A stretch of 64,000 nt of DNA. Source: Loripinus fragilis (lineage: Eukaryota; Mollusca; Bivalvia; Lucinida; Lucinidae). The notes below the pieces were generated by a model that searched no databases, was not told the origin of the DNA, and saw nothing but the letters and a program-made list of their open reading frames with translations. This document shows positions 1 through 13,900 of this stretch, one piece after another. Within the stretch, counting starts at the first letter, position 1. Each line of letters starts with the position of its first letter. The position numbers and the translations under genes were made by a program. The stretch spans positions 90,863,779 to 90,927,778 of the forward strand of contig OZ026525.1 in the NCBI GenBank assembly GCA_964019695.1, written 5' to 3'.

Positions 1-74
1 AAGATGTAAAATTTGGGTAGACCAATCAGTTTTACATTATAATATATAGAAATCCGAAAACATTTTTAAAATAT

Positions 75-177
75 CATCCCCTCCCCCGTGTGCCAGCAAA
101 AGTTTTTGCATGTATATGTGTTACCATATTTTACACATTGTATGGAAGTGGCTTGCTGGCACAAGGGGGGAAAAGAT
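75..177. repeat. Imperfect hairpin repeat
   Basis: The left arm reads CCCCTCCCCCGTGTGCCAGC and the right arm GCTGGCACAAGGGGGGAAAA, which are near-complementary around a loop of about 50 bases. It may be a small foldback MITE. Function unknown. Confidence 0.55.
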
Positions 178-517
178 GTTCAGCAGCCCAAAAGCCCATG
201 GCCTAAGCCCATAAAATGCCTTTTCTACCAAATAAGAAATTAATAACAGTAATGAAGTTCTCTAGAACCAACCACCTAAATTGCTTTGTATTCTGTGCTA
301 GTTTAATATAAAGTACTTAAAGATTAAAAGTAGAATTAGCAAGGTTTTATGCATTTTTTCATAAAAAAAAATCACTGACACATTCTTTTGCAAACGTCCT
401 GTACTTATCTATTTGCATGCTAGGGAATTGTTCATATTTTTACTTTCGTCGGCTGACTTTCTTCAAAATTAAGTTCTTTTTTATTAAAATAACCACCCAG
501 GACCACCATCGGAGTTT

Positions 518-584
518 CAAACAGTTTGGATCCAGATCAAGACCGACATTCTGTTGTTCTTCATCTGGGTTCAAACTGTTTGCA
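518..584. repeat. CAAACAGTTTGGATC-type hairpin, copy 1
   Basis: Arms CAAACAGTTTGGATCCAGAT and the matching inverted arm ending in CAAACTGTTTG flank a short loop. Related hairpins lie at 15386-15449, 37724-37777 and 42280-42315, so this is a dispersed short palindromic family. Confidence 0.6.
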
Positions 585-1621
585 AAAGGATATTGTCAGA
601 CGATAAAGTTATCCACTGGCATGCAAAGAGTAATAACACGTAAATACTTTAGTAGTCAATTTATTGTCTCATATCGGGATATACATGTATATGTATGTCA
701 TAAATATTTGGACACTTTAAATACTTTTAACATGTCATGGCCTTTAAACAAAGCAAAAGTAATATTCAAAGGATCTAGTAAGAATCAGTTTTACTTTCCA
801 ATGCTAAATGGGACACTTCCATTCCTTCAACAATATTTATTTCTTTTGCTGAGCTTTCAGTTTTGTATTATTTACGGTACATGTAGTCAAAAATGTACAG
901 GTAACTTCAAAATTATCTCCCCAAAATCATTTAATTACAAAACATATTTTGTTTTTAAAACAACTTCATTAATTATTGTGATTCGTTAATACTCTGCATA
1001 CGGTATGTTCAATAGATATCACCATGCCTACCAAATAAATCAAGAAAACGTGCAGAAATCACTTTTTAAAGCACTTTTTTATGAAATTTCAGACCCCCTC
1101 CCCTTTCTACCCGCCATAACTCTCGAACGTGTAGGAATTTTGAAAATATTTTGCTAGCTGGCTCTTGCCATTAGATTCACCTATTGCACTGATACTACAT
1201 GCACCACACTAGAAGCTCAAAAACAGAGTTCTGCCTGTTAGAAAAATAGGCGTATAAGGCCAAAAACGTCAATGATCCTTTGGACTTTTAATATGGCACC
1301 CAAAATTAATGTGCTTACTCTGTCAGTCTGATAATCAAGAATGGACAAAGCTGACGAGTGGGTCTATGTGAAAATGGTATATATGGAAATCAGATGTAAA
1401 GGCTTTTATCATTTCTACAGTATGCCCCCTTCCCTGACTGGCTGAGCTTTTATCTTCCATCAAATGAAATACATGCTGTATATTGAACCATGCAGTCACA
1501 TATGAAGTTAAATTATTATACTAAGAAAACTATGAAAATTAAAACTCCATATTGATGAGTGAGCTAAATGATCAGTGTCTAAATTTTCATCATCCAAAAA
1601 TTTGTGTCATAGCAACTAATA

Positions 1622-1791
1622 CAGTCAACCCTCTTTACAACGACACTGTTTGTCCATATAATTTGACGTTAAACTGAATTTCTGTTGTAATGAATTCAAA
1701 TTCAAGCTACACTGGTACATTTGTGTAAATACAATTGACGTTGTAAAGAATTTTGCTGTTATAAAGCATGCCGCTAAAAAGAGTTTCACTG
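1622..1791. mobile_element. pogo/Tigger-like MITE
   Basis: The element starts CAGTCAACCCTCTTTACAAC, ends with the imperfect inverted counterpart AAGAGTTTCACTG, and is flanked by TA on both sides. The start resembles the general terminal pattern of pogo/Tigger elements. At about 170 bp with no coding capacity it is non-autonomous. Assignment rests on the termini and TA duplication only. Confidence 0.6.
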
Positions 1792-2127
1792 TAATACTTA
1801 ATTTTTAACACATTTTTAACTGGAAATCAGAAGCTCATACTCAATTAATTACCTGGTATATGGCGTCGCACGTTACAAACGGTTAAAAAAGAAAATTAGT
1901 TATCCGCTTTTCACGCTCACCCGCTATGTATAGCTTATGTCCATGTTTTTGTAATTGTTTGTTTTGAGTCATTGCGTGTTTTTGTGTTCTTTGTAAGCAG
2001 TCCGCCCTTTCACCTTTTGCTGAAACCTGGAAGCACGCTGAAACAAGGCTGCGAGGAAACTTTGCGGTGTTAACTTAAGGTTTAAATATCATGCAATTAA
2101 GTTTTATATTACAAATCATCTTCAATT

Positions 2128-5100
2128 ATGCAGTCTATAACAAAACAATTAAAATTGTGCCATATAAATGCCAGGAGCCTGCTAGCTTATAGTAATGACT
2201 TTCAAAGCAATAGAGTTAAAATGGATGAAATCAGATTTGTACTGAGAGAAAGCTTCGAATATGATTTTATTGCAATCCCGGAAACATGGCTCACCGAATC
2301 AACTCCAAATGCCAGTAGTGGCCTTTACCTTTCGAATTATACCATATTCCGTAAAGATCGCCAAATTCCTAACAGAAGAGGTGGAGGAGTAGCATTCTAT
2401 GTCTCTAATAATAGAAAGGCCGTCCCACGTCTGGATTTATCAAGTGATAACAATGAGCTTCTTTGGCTCGAAATTATCACAAATAATAAAAGTAAGTAAG
2501 GGTGCAAAGATTAGGAATCGAAACAATCAAGTAAAACCTTATTAACTGGGGTCTGTTATCGCCCACCAGGACAAAATCGAAATGATGTATCATTATTTTT
2601 GAATGAGCTCGAACGTTCACTTGAAAATGTCAAGTCATTGCAATCAGATGTAATAATTTTAATGCTGGATTTCAACGACAAATGCATCAGTTGGTACAAT
2701 GACCAAGCCACCAGTGAGCTTGGAAAAAGTTATATGATCTAGCCCAAATCAATACTTTTACCAAGTTGATCACAAAGCCGACACGGTATGTTGGAGAAAC
2801 CGCTACACTTCTTGATCTAATTTTGGCTAATAGTCCTCACCTTTGTTACCATTTAGGCGTAAGATCCCCTCTTGCAAATCTTGATCACTGTACAATTCAC
2901 TGTTCGTTAAATATATCAACATACAAATTCAAGACATTTAAACGCACAGTTTGGGATTACAAGGCAACAAATATAAACGAAATAAACGAGTATTTGCACA
3001 GTGCTCCTTCGAATACGGCGTATGCTTTACACGATGATATTGATGAATTTTTCTAGTTATAATAATTCCTTGATTGAATCGATTTGTCAAAACATATTTT
3101 ACATAAAACCGTTTCTATTCGGACAAATGATAAGCCATGGATGTCGAATGAGGTGCGTTACTTTTTTTGCAGACCAAATCAGCCCGCAACTGACAAGCAA
3201 AACTTTAATACTGCGCGTCGTGAGGCAAACACTGCAAATAGAAATGCTATTAAAAGATATGAACAGAAATTGGTAAATAAACTTAGTCAAGATCACATAG
3301 AAGTAAAAACATTCTGGAAATTGTCCAAAATATTCTGGGTTGTAAGTCAGATCGGTCCATAGTCCACTGTATGAAAATGGTCAGATAATACCTGATGATC
3401 TTTCAAAGGCGACACTTTTTAATAACTATTTTGCATCTATATTGTCTTTCTCTGAAAATGTAATATACCTGACCTGCCAAATTTTAAATATCTAACAAAA
3501 ACGCGCTTAGATAGGATACCCACAAATGAAAATGAAGTCGAATCATTACTACATAGAATCAATACTAATAAATCTTCAGGTCCAGATGGTATTGGCAACT
3601 GGGTTCTTAAGCTAAGGCCCTAAGCTTCCTCTATTCAAAATTGTTTAATAAGTCACTTGAAACAGGTATATTTCCTAGTCAATGGAAACAAGCAAATGTA
3701 TGTCCAGTGTGTAGGAAAAACAATAAATCAAACAAAACAAATTACAGACCAATCTCGCTGCTTGTAGTTCCTCAAAAATTTTAGAAAAAATTGTTTACAA
3801 ACGTCTTTATGAATACTTAAAGGATAATAATTTACTCATCGAACAAAACTCTGGCTTTAAACGAAAGGATTCTACAGTAAATCAGCTCTTAAAGAGTGTA
3901 CATCAAATATATACGGATATCAATAATGGTAAAGATGCTCGTCTCGTTTTCCTTGATGTATCAAAGGCTTTTGATAAGGTGTTGCATAAAGGGTTATTTT
4001 TCAAACTACGTCAACTTGGAATTGTTGGTACACTCTATGACTCGTTAGAGCATTATCTTACCAGTAGATCAAAAAAGGTTGTGATAAATGGAATATCCTC
4101 TTCTCTGAGATATCTCCAAACTGGCGTCCCTCAGGGTTCAATCTTAGGACCGCTATTATTTTTAATTTATATAAATGACATCATAAATGACCTGCAATGC
4201 AATGTTAACTTGTTTGCCGATGACACATCCATACAAAAATGTCTGGATAGTCATGATGATTTTTAAGTAATAAACGACGATTTGCTAAAAAAACTCTCCT
4301 TCTATGGTACTCAATGGTTAATTAATGCACTAAATACCGAATATATTATAATATCTAAACAAAAACACGTGCAATGCATCCTGACTCTCCATTATGCGAA
4401 GGTCAAAACATATTTTACCAAGAAGTTGCCTAATTAAGTTATACAAAAGGATGATACTTCCCTTACTCGATTATTTTGATGTTACCTATGATTCTTGTAC
4501 CATGTATGAAAGTGATAAACTTGACAATCGGCAAAGGAAAGCCAGCTTATTATGTACTGGTGCATTCAGAATCACCAGCAATGAAATACTATTAAAAGAG
4601 TTAGGATGGCCAAAATTAACAAATAGAAGAACAAGTCACAGGCTTGTCTTATTTTATAAAATATTAAATGACTTGACCCCTCAATACTTAAAACATTTAT
4701 GCACTTTAATACCACAAAATACAAACAACTATCAGCTTTGAAGAAACAATTCCTTCTTCTTGTACCATTAAGTCATATGAAATCCTTTTCCGGATCTTAT
4801 TTTCCAAAGACAATTCGTGATTGGAATAGGCTACCAAACGATGTAAAACAATCAGTCGCTGAATATCTTTAAAACAAGAATTAGATCCTTATATGAGCCA
4901 CTTGTTCAAAACAAACTGTATTCTTATGGTCATGGCCTCAGTAGAGTGAATCATTGTAGAATAAGATTAGGCCTTAGCCATCTAATTTCTCATTTACACC
5001 GCTACAATCTTGTAGACTTTCCCAGCTGTTAAAATCCAGATTATGGAGGAACCACAGAATCAGAAGAACATTATTTTCTTATTTGCCATAAATTCAACAA

Positions 5101-5330
5101 TGAAAGACGATTACTACTTGAAAATATATCAAATAAAGTCTTTCCAAACGTTAATTATAATACATTTATTACATTGATGCCTAAATATATATGTAAAGTA
5201 CTCCTAGAAGGCTCCATAGACGCATCGTATGATGAAAATACTTCAATTCTAGATGATGTATTTAAATATATAGACTCAACAAAGCGTTTTAAAAATTTCC
5301 AAGAATTTATTGACACCTCAACCGAAAATT
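2128..5330 (+). mobile_element. Degenerate CR1/L2/Jockey-type LINE (EN-RT)
   Basis: This is a non-LTR retrotransposon polyprotein broken by frameshifts and small deletions. The AP-endonuclease begins at 2128 (CHINARSLL, then PETWLTES near 2279 and RGGGVAFYV near 2381). The motif that should read GDFN is LDFN near 2669, and the terminal SDH-type motif is LDH near 2881. The reverse transcriptase follows: SSGPDG near 3577, RPISLL near 3748, VFLDVSKAFDKV near 3949, GVPQGSILGPLLFLIYINDI (4126-4185), and the catalytic ADD in LFADDTSI (4210-4233). A C-terminal segment with a Cys/His-spaced region ends with a stop at about 5329. The element is dead: multiple in-frame stops, an altered endonuclease motif and a deletion near 4390. 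The clade is inferred from motif style, not from a tree. Confidence 0.85.
2490..2547 (-). mobile_element. Tail B fragment inserted in LINE endonuclease
   Basis: The sequence AGTAAGTAAGGGTGCAAAGA and what follows matches the 3' end of tail B at 56511-56784. It interrupts the LINE frame between NNKSK and the resumed LLTGVCYRPPG. Flanking TAAAA on each side may be a target duplication. Only about 50 bases of the element are present, so it is a strongly 5'-truncated copy. Confidence 0.6.
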
Positions 5331-5960
5331 AATGGTTATTCAAAGAAGTATGAGAAACCTGAAGGCCCCAAATGTCCTCCAATCAGGCTTTTTTTTCATT
5401 TTTGCCTTATTCATGCGTCAGTGTGGTTATGCCAACATGGCCAAGAATCATTAAAAATGAGATGGCTTATTACATTTCATACGTTAAACATCAGTTATTT
5501 AAAGATACTGCCGTTTATATTCAGCAATGTTTTTTGTAGACTCGCTGTAAGCACTGCTGGTGCAACGTTGGCATTAAACATTATCTAATATCCACTGTCT
5601 CAATAGGGTGACTGCTCTTTGTCCTCTCTCTCTATCCTTTTATGTCTTGTTTCGTCTAATTGTCTGTGTGTCTGTCTGTCCGTCTGTCTGTTTTGTCTGT
5701 CTATATGTCTGCCTGTCAGATACGTACGTACGTAATACGTATGTATGTTCGTGCGTGGGTACGTGAATGCCTATTTACGTATGTACGTACGTACGTACGT
5801 ATGTACGTATGTATGTATGTATGTATGTATGTATGTATGTATGTATGTATGTATGTGCGCGTCATCATATATATTGTCATATTGTTTAATTGTTATGTTA
5901 TATGTAAGGAGACCAACTAGTAACCCCTGGGCTGTTTGGAATTCTTGTAAAATAAATAAA
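5331..5960 (+). mobile_element. 3' UTR of the first LINE, with simple repeats
   Basis: After the LINE stop the sequence runs through TCTG/TGTC and tetranucleotide repeats to an AATAAATAAA signal near 5951. That fits a LINE 3' end, but the exact boundary is not defined by a visible target duplication. Confidence 0.45.
5778..5853. repeat. (ACGT)n/(GTAT)n microsatellite
   Basis: A tract of ACGT units grades into pure GTAT units. The long TYR-VAL-CYS-MET open frames here are artefacts of the tetranucleotide repeat. Confidence 0.95.
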
Positions 5961-6188
5961 GCATTAAATTAATTACCTATTACCAAGTCCGGGCCTTATA
6001 AGGTTAACTGTGGTAGTCTTTTGAATAGTATTTAGTCCGAATTGCCTGTTATGTTTCTTTAAATAAAATGTCTTAACTGTTCCCCTGTCTTATAATCCGC
6101 AACTGTATTCTTATGTGCACTCTTCCTTTATATACCTTGTACCTTAAATGTGTCCCCTTCGCCTAAAATTCAAAAGAGAGGGAGAGGA

Positions 6189-6222
<34 letters not shown>

Positions 6223-7702
6223 GCTGTCCCTCTATGTGATGATATTTGGGCATTATTGGTCAAACTGAAGAAAATCTTATAAAGACAGCTATTCTTCATT
6301 TTATTAGGTTCCCTTGATTCATGGCTGATAGGTAGGCATTGACTGAACTGTCAGCCTGGTGGAGTGCTAATTTTGGGATTTTTGGCTGTGATTTGTACTA
6401 AATGAGGCGTTTCATAAACTCCTCTGCATCAGAAATAATCCAATATGCAAGCTTGACTAAATTTAATCTTTTTACTTCAAATAATTCACAGTCATAAAAG
6501 TGAAGCTGCACATATACTATCTGAGGCTGCCATCTTTGTTAAACAAGTGCTGTCCAGAACGCACGTGGATCTGACCGTTTATTTCTAGAAATCAATCCGC
6601 CACCGCACTATTTATGCGTAACCTCAGGGTCAAATGACGCATTTCTACTGAAAGGAAGTTGCCACTGTTGAGGAGTTTGTTGCTAACAGGAAACAAACAG
6701 AAAAAGTCAAACTATTTATGCATATTCAACAATGACATCATGCAACAATTTTAATTTTAAACCATAGTGCACCTGTTGAAAAAGAAGGTCAAAAACACCA
6801 AACTGTCTCCATATAAGATACCCGTGGCGCATTAAAAGGCTGGAAGCCAACTGAGTGTATTGACTGCTACCCTTAGTATTTAACAACAAATCTTTAAAAA
6901 TCAATAACTTAATCAATTTTGCACTGATTTTCGAAATTCAAATACCTACCTGTTACTTATGTTGACCAAAATGCACTGATATTTTTCATGTTCTTATTCT
7001 AATAATTTGCGGAGTTTTTTTTAATAATCGCTTACATCTATTTCCCAGTCATGGGTAGTATAACTGGTAGCTGGTGTGATCAAAATGTTTCTTACCCATT
7101 TAATAAGTTTGTCTCATCAAGTTAAAATCAAACATTTATCGCAAAAGAGACAGTGCCCCTAGCTCGTGAAAACCATACAAAACGGCCACGTTCAGTCGGA
7201 AAACCCATAAACATAGCATACTTTTACAGATTGCAGTGATTTTGTCACAAAAGTCACTGGTACCATATTTATAACTTTGTTAGTGTATGTAAAAATAAAT
7301 CTAAATGGCTGCAATGTCACTTGAAGGGAGTTATTTTTCCAAAATAAAAGGGGACTACATGACTGGTCAAGTTAGAGTACAATTCCACTGCGACCATAGA
7401 TTCAGCCAGATCGAAAACATCTTAAGTCGCAGTTCTGCAACTAACTGTGCGAATGCGCAGGCTGGACTGCGCTTTTGTGGTTCGCAAACTACCAAAGACA
7501 AGTTTTCTCGCGTCGAGGCCCATATGAAACATCAAATATAATACTGAAAATTCATAATAAGTATTTACCAAAGTATGCACTACAGAAGAACGGCTTCCGT
7601 TCTTCGTTTAGTATTTAAGATATTTACAATATTTTACGTTTAGATTAGAGCAGTGACGAACCGCAAATTTCACACTTCACACTTTGATAAAATACCCAAA
7701 AA
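5961..7702. other. Gene-free stretch
   Basis: No exon or recognisable coding domain. It contains the (CTAT)n tract. A 78-codon frame at 7305-7541 has no recognisable motif and includes mobile-element-like GCGCAGGCTGGACTGCGC sequence. Confidence 0.5.
6190..6221. repeat. (CTAT)n microsatellite
   Basis: Seven to eight uninterrupted tetranucleotide units. Confidence 0.95.
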
Positions 7703-8048
7703 ATAGTAAGCGAGCATGATCAGGAAACACCACAACCACAAACCGCAGACAACCCCGTGGCACCACGAGGAAGAGCCGCCCAACCACCACGAGACACCAG
7801 GAAGAAAAACCAAGCAAAGCAACTAGCTCTCCCCCCACCAAAACGATTGCAATACCAGAAGTGACACAAAGCAACGCACAACAAAACATAAAATAATGAC
7901 AGACTTCCACAGTGGGAGTAACAATAAACAAAAAGTCAACAACAACAGAACCACCGCCTTAGAACGGACAGCAGCCTAAGCCACCGGGGGGCTTAAATGC
8001 ATTCCACTGGTACCGAATCTCCGCCCTAGATTCTGCCAATTCTGCTGC
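7703..8048 (-). mobile_element. 5'-truncated tail A (Penelope-like RT element 3' end)
   Basis: The + strand reads AGTAAGCGAGCATGATCAGG, then CACAACCACA, CCGCCTTAGAACGGACAGC and ACTGGTACCGAATCTCCGCC. This is the same layout as 57703-58518, where the tail is joined to RT-element coding sequence. On the minus strand an 84-codon frame (7931-7677) survives with the recurrent ending VFPDHxxLLF. Only the 3' tail is present. Confidence 0.75.
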
Positions 8049-8380
8049 ATTTTGCAGTCGAATCCAATTCTTTACATGATGCCTAAATGGTTTTATTTTA
8101 AGTATAAAGTTGTTTTATCTTTGCTTGGCAAATATAATACTAACTATTTTCAACCTTATTATTTACGGAGCCAATTAAAACAGACGAACTAATTACCTTA
8201 TGTTAGACTCTCCTTGTGGCTTTATTCTTGAAAAACGTGAAATCAAAGTACACAACTAAAACACGCAACGATCCGTCTTGTAGTTTCATTTGCCAAAAAT
8301 TGAAATACTAGTCAAGGAAGTAATGTTCATGTCACTTGATAAAACGGTGGGTAGGTCGGGATACCGTCTTGCCAGAGCTT

Positions 8381-8382
<2 letters not shown>

Positions 8383-8451
<69 letters not shown>
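8383..8451. repeat. (CA)n microsatellite
   Basis: About 34 uninterrupted CA units. Poly-Thr-His and poly-Cys-Val frames across it are not genes. Confidence 0.98.
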
Positions 8452-8453
<2 letters not shown>

Positions 8454-9399
8454 TGACCAAGACCAACAGTAAGAAGTCTTGCTTTACTACACCAGTATAC
8501 CTGTACGTGTACATGTGGCATTTAACATTTGTTCGACAATGCCAACCAATTTAGATTTTTCAATGGAGCAAGGATATATTAGTCATGCCTTTAACTCGTG
8601 TTACCTTTCCACACTGGATAGGTGGCAAACGCCAACTCCACACTTCCGCTTAACCTTCTACTAACCGTTTAACGCTCTACCAAATGAACCACTGAACTCC
8701 ACTGTTTGAATATATGTACGTCCGAATTCCTTGCTCTAAATGCATACATGCGTAGATAAATGTACAACGTCGATGAACAGATCATACAACATTTAGCATT
8801 CTTATCAATGTCTAAACATTTTAAGTATTGACCCCATTAACTCGACTTGATAAGACAATTAGTAGAACACCTTGTAACCTCGATGTTTGACAAATGTCCC
8901 CATGGCAGCAAATTTGATGCTATTAAAACACCAATGAAGGCACAAAACCGTGATACAAATTTATGAAAAATAACAGGTAACAATCCAACATTAGATCTTG
9001 CCAATATAAAAGCATATTGAGAGTTGGTGAAATTCTATCCATGTGTTCCAAGATATAGATCTGATATCAATCAAGTGCCATAACTTCGTTACAAATTTTA
9101 GAAAATGATAGATAATTGACAAGTAACAATCTCAATCTCAATCTTAATCGTGCAAACATCTAAGCATATACAAAGTTTGGCAAAATGGTGTCCATTTGTG
9201 CTAGGATATCGAATGGAAATGGAATTCTGACATCAATCAAAGGTCATTATAGCAAGTGTCCCTTCAGTAATATAGTTTTCAAATATGTTACTGGAAGCTT
9301 GGAGGCATATAGGTATACGAAGTTAATTTAATTTACTTAGGTGCATTTCAGTGCTCATTTCCCTTCCACCATAGCCTCTTCGTCGGTTTGGCACTTTTA

Positions 9400-9432
9400 G
9401 AAGAAGAAGAAGAAGAAGAAGAAGAAGAAGAA
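9400..9432. repeat. (GAA)n microsatellite
   Basis: Eleven AGA/GAA triplets followed by an A-run. Confidence 0.95.
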
Positions 9433-10018
9433 AAAAAAATTAAAAAGGGACTTTAACGGACATCCAGGTAGCTGGGGTGCGCTGAAGCAGTAATAGGGAA
9501 TTATAATGGAAGGTGTTAGTTTTTATACTATATCTTTTAAAATTATAAAAGAAGATTTCCTGTGCAAACAAATATTTTACCTAAATATCTAACGATTATT
9601 CTGATATATTTGCTATGAATTTCCCTCTGCAAACTCTTCTTCCTTTTTGATGGTTTTTGATAGAACCCTAAGAATGATTGAATTATATAGTATAACAGGC
9701 TTTATGAGATCAGCTCATTGGTAGATATTCAGTCATAGTTATTAAAGTATTCAATATATTTCCCTGTGCAAATGGGACACTATGCTCAGTTCAATTGCAA
9801 ACAAATTGATATATTTTTCATACAATTAAATTTTAAATTTGATGTAGTCTTTTGAATTTTTCCTGATACAACCCTTTGACTTTTTTCAAATGCTTTCCAA
9901 GCATTACGGAGTTATAGTCTATTTTAGCAACTGTATCCAAGGTAACAACAGGTATTGACCACACATACATTTTAGTAATCGCGTGTCTGTAACTTAGCTT
10001 TTTTGAGCGTGAAAGACT

Positions 10019-10131
<113 letters not shown>

Positions 10132-10472
10132 CTATAAAGTTGCGCTTGATCAGGGTCACTGTTTGCATCAAGAATATTCTATTAAAATTTAAATAAAAAA
10201 TAAAAATACCCCCCAACTTTTTTTACTTTTTTTTTATGAGTTTGATTTTTTTTTTCCATCTAGTTCCTTTTATTTTCTATAATCCTGTTACAGAAGGGTA
10301 TCCAGCCATACATACAGTACATACATACATGAGCACCCTTAAACAATACTCTCCCTGACAGCCTGGATCCTGTCGTAGATACATGTTTAGTGAAGAAAAA
10401 AAATCAGGAAGGGTGTCCCTTCGCTCAAAACGACTCTCAAACATATGTTGGTATATATATACAGTAAAGATA

Positions 10473-10703
10473 TCTACTGTAGTGCCAACCAAGAATGAGA
10501 GTGACATTGTGCCTTGTTTACAATTGTTAAGTAAAACATTAACTTGTACACTCCATCTGAGCTATTGTGAATCGATAGATCACTCGTGTATTAATCCTAT
10601 CCTGTGGATAGGATCAATACACAAGTGACATATCAATTCTAAGTCCCTGATAACCCTGCAAACAAAGCACGAGGTCACTGTCACTCCCGGCTGGCAGGAC
10701 AAT
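10473..10703. mobile_element. Palindromic MITE, copy 1
   Basis: Nearly the whole element is an inverted repeat. The outer arms are AACCAAGAATGAGAGTGACA and TGTCACTCCCGGCTGGCAGG. The centre is ATCGATAGATCACTCGTGTA facing TACACAAGTGACATATCAAT, separated by TCCTATCCTGTGGATAGGA. A second copy lies at 28882-29116. It has no coding capacity. Confidence 0.75.
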
Positions 10704-10935
10704 ATATAATAAAGATAAAAACAGTATGCACTGGCTTTCATTTTTATCCCTACTACATATTTAATATTTATACAGTAATACAAACTAAAAAGAAACAAGA
10801 CATTTTTGTATGGTATACTTTTCCTGGTACAGAGGCTGTACTGGTTACTTTAATGAATTACTAATACATGTATTTCAGAGTGTCAGTTTTATTCTTGGTA
10901 TGTGAGGGTTGGTATGTATGCTTATATACCTATGC

Positions 10936-13900
10936 TTAATTATTAAGTAGTATTTCATATGGTTCCCAATTTTTATTAAACTCTGTTAGTTCATTATTTG
11001 ACAAAGCAATATCTTTAAGTATTTTGAACAATTGATAAAGCTTCTTCTTGTAAACTTCTAGGACCAAGTGACGTTCATTACAGCGCGTTGTGTATATGTA
11101 GTATTTGGCATAGAGTATTATGATATTAAGTGGTTTTGTTATAGTATTTAATCTATCCGGACCAAAAATAAAAAATTCCTCCACAAAGTCACACTGTATT
11201 TCATATTTATTCAGCCATTGTAACAATTTCTTCAAAAAAGCTTGAATCCTCTCACAGGTCCAGAAGAGATGGGTAATTGTTTCTTTTTGGGAATGACAGT
11301 AATAGCATAATGAGTCTCTCTTTATTTTTATTTTAAAGAGAAGATTGTTTGTCACTAAAATATTATAATTAATAGTCGTCTGAAACCATTGTATAGCTGG
11401 ATATTTTATTATATTAAGGGGGTAGTTGTAAATTTTCTTCCATTCTTGGTCTGTGAAATTAAATTTCTCATTCCATCTTTTTTTACTTGTTGATTCATCA
11501 TAGTTTTTATTCAGTTCATTATGCATTGCTTGTGTCCCTGAATTTTGTTGCAGAAAAACTTTGATATGACTTGGTATGAATGGATCTTGTACTTTTTTGG
11601 TTAATCTTATTTGTGTATGTGATAGAAAGTGTTTTAGTGAGTCTATAAATCCTTGATATTTTAAAATGCTCAACGGGTTGCCATCGATTCCAACTTCTTG
11701 ATAGCTATAAAAGCTTCCATTCTGGTTCACCAGATCATTCACAAATCTGATACCTTTATCAAACCATGTTTTATAAAAAAACATATTTTCTATCTATTTT
11801 AATATTTCTGTGATAGAACAGAGGACTTTTTAAAATTTGTTCTTCACATATGTCTGTTTTATAATTTATATCAAGAAAAGACTTTAGAACATCTTTCCAA
11901 AACTGATTATTCAATGTGCTTAAAACATCCTGAATATATTCTACATTACATGATGTCAACATTTCCAGATTTATATGTATTATTATTATTTCTTGCCATT
12001 TACTTTCATTTAAAAGAAGCCTTCTTATCCAAGTAGATTTTAATGCACTTACAAAGGCATTTAGGTTTATCATATTCAATCCTCCTTCTATATACTTCTT
12101 TATCACAACTGTTTTTTTAATTTGTGGATTTTTATTCCATAAGAAATCGTACAGAGTTTTATTTATAGTTTCATATATTTTGACATCTGGATTTGGTAAA
12201 GATGTAAAAAGAAGATTAAATATTGGTATAACAAGAGTTTTAATTACAGTAATTTTTCCAATAGGTGATAAACTTCGTTTATTCCACTGTTTAAGTATCT
12301 TTTCCATTTGTGTTACTTTTGGTATATAATTATTTTCTATCATCTTATCTAAATCTGTATTGAAAAAAATCCCTAGTAACTTAAATTGGTTACTACCCCA
12401 TGAAAAGTTCCACTTTGTTTTTATTGACCTGGTACTAAATTTTTCTGAACCAATCCACACCAGTTGTGTCTTATTGAAGTTTATATTTAACCCTGATATT
12501 TTTGTAAATCTTGAGAGCTCTTCAAGAGTCTGATTGAGAGATCTTTCTGTGCCATCTAGCATTGCTGAAGTGTCATCTGCGTACTGTAATATTTTTAATT
12601 CAATATTATTGATATTTATGCCTTTTATCGTTTTGTTTTTCCTTATCTTTGTTGCAAGGAATTCAGCACAAATCACAAGAAGGTATGGAGAGAGGGGGTC
12701 GCCTTGACGACATCCACGCTCTATGTTAAAAAAAGAAGACAGATGTCTAGATACAGATACTGCTGAGAATATATTTTTATAGCATACTTTTACCCATTTC
12801 TGATCGAGTCCCCAAAATTTAGATGTTCAAGTGCTTTGTGTAAAAAATTCCATGAAAGAGAGTCAAACGCTTTTTCAAAATCTATCAGCAGTAATAGTCC
12901 TGGAATATTCTTTTCATCTGTAAATTTCATCATGTCATATATTATTTGTATATTTTCCACAATGGATCTACCCTTTATAAAACCTGTTTGATCTTTATTT
13001 ATAATGCTGTCTAATACTTTTTAATTCTATTGGCAATAGTACCTGATACAAGTTTGTATACAGTATCAAGGAGAGTTAACGGTCTCCAGTTTTTTAAAAA
13101 AAATCTTTGGTTTATTGTCTTTCGGGATGCAAGTAATAATGCCTTGTTTTTGAGTTATGTATAGTTCTCCAACTGTGTAGCTGTGATTCATGGATAACAG
13201 CACAAAAACTTCAGGCTGTTTTCAAAAAACTTTTAAAAATCAGCAGAAAATCCACTTAAACCAGGGCTTTTACCATTTTTCATATTTTTAAGAGTACATG
13301 AAATTTCCTCTAGGGTTAAGAGTCCTTCTAATCTATTAGCTTGGTCATCAGTGATAGTTTTCATAGTTTGCCTTACATATTCATTCAGATTGATATCCTC
13401 CAATTCTGAGTCCCTACTGGAGTACAAGTTTTTTATAGAATTGCTCAGTTTCTTTTAATATAACATTTTGCTCAATTAGGACAGTTCCATCATCTTTCTG
13501 CAAGCTCTGCATTGTTTTTGAAATATATTTATGTTTTTCAAGCCCACAAAAGTATTTAGTTGGTCTTTCACCTTTATCTATATACTATGCTCTTGATCTT
13601 ATCAGGTTCCCTTTTATTTTTTCTTGTCTTATGTCATGTAGTTCTGTTTTAATACGTCCAGTTCTCCAAAATTGTTTTCATTTAAATTGTTTTCCAAATA
13701 TGTGATTTTATTAATAAGATCTTTTTCTAAATTATTCCATTGTTTATTTTTAAAACTTGCATAAGAAATTGACTGTCCTCTTAATTCCATTTGCAAAACA
13801 TCTAAAAACAATTGATCATTTATATTAAACTGTATTTCTGTGTTAGGAATATTATCTATTTCATAGATATTATACACTGGTAGGGCATATTTTTTTTAAC

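Larger units (their letters stand above)
1..1617. other. Gene-free AT-rich stretch
   Basis: I see no splice-framed exon or recognisable domain here. The 190-codon open frame at 417-989 is phenylalanine- and lysine-rich, overlaps a hairpin repeat and has no recognisable motif, so I do not call it a gene. Two hairpin repeats inside this stretch are listed separately. Confidence 0.5.
8049..10018. other. Gene-free stretch
   Basis: No recognisable coding sequence. It contains the (CA)n and (GAA)n tracts listed separately. Confidence 0.5.

Noticed and set aside
417..989. 190-codon open frame on +
   Set aside because: Biased composition (Phe, Lys, Ser), overlaps a hairpin repeat, no domain and no paired splice sites.
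5660..5972. Open frames of Tyr-Val-Cys-Met repeats
   Set aside because: Translation of the ACGT/GTAT microsatellite.
8327..8554. Poly Cys-Val and Thr-His frames
   Set aside because: Translation of the (CA)n tract.
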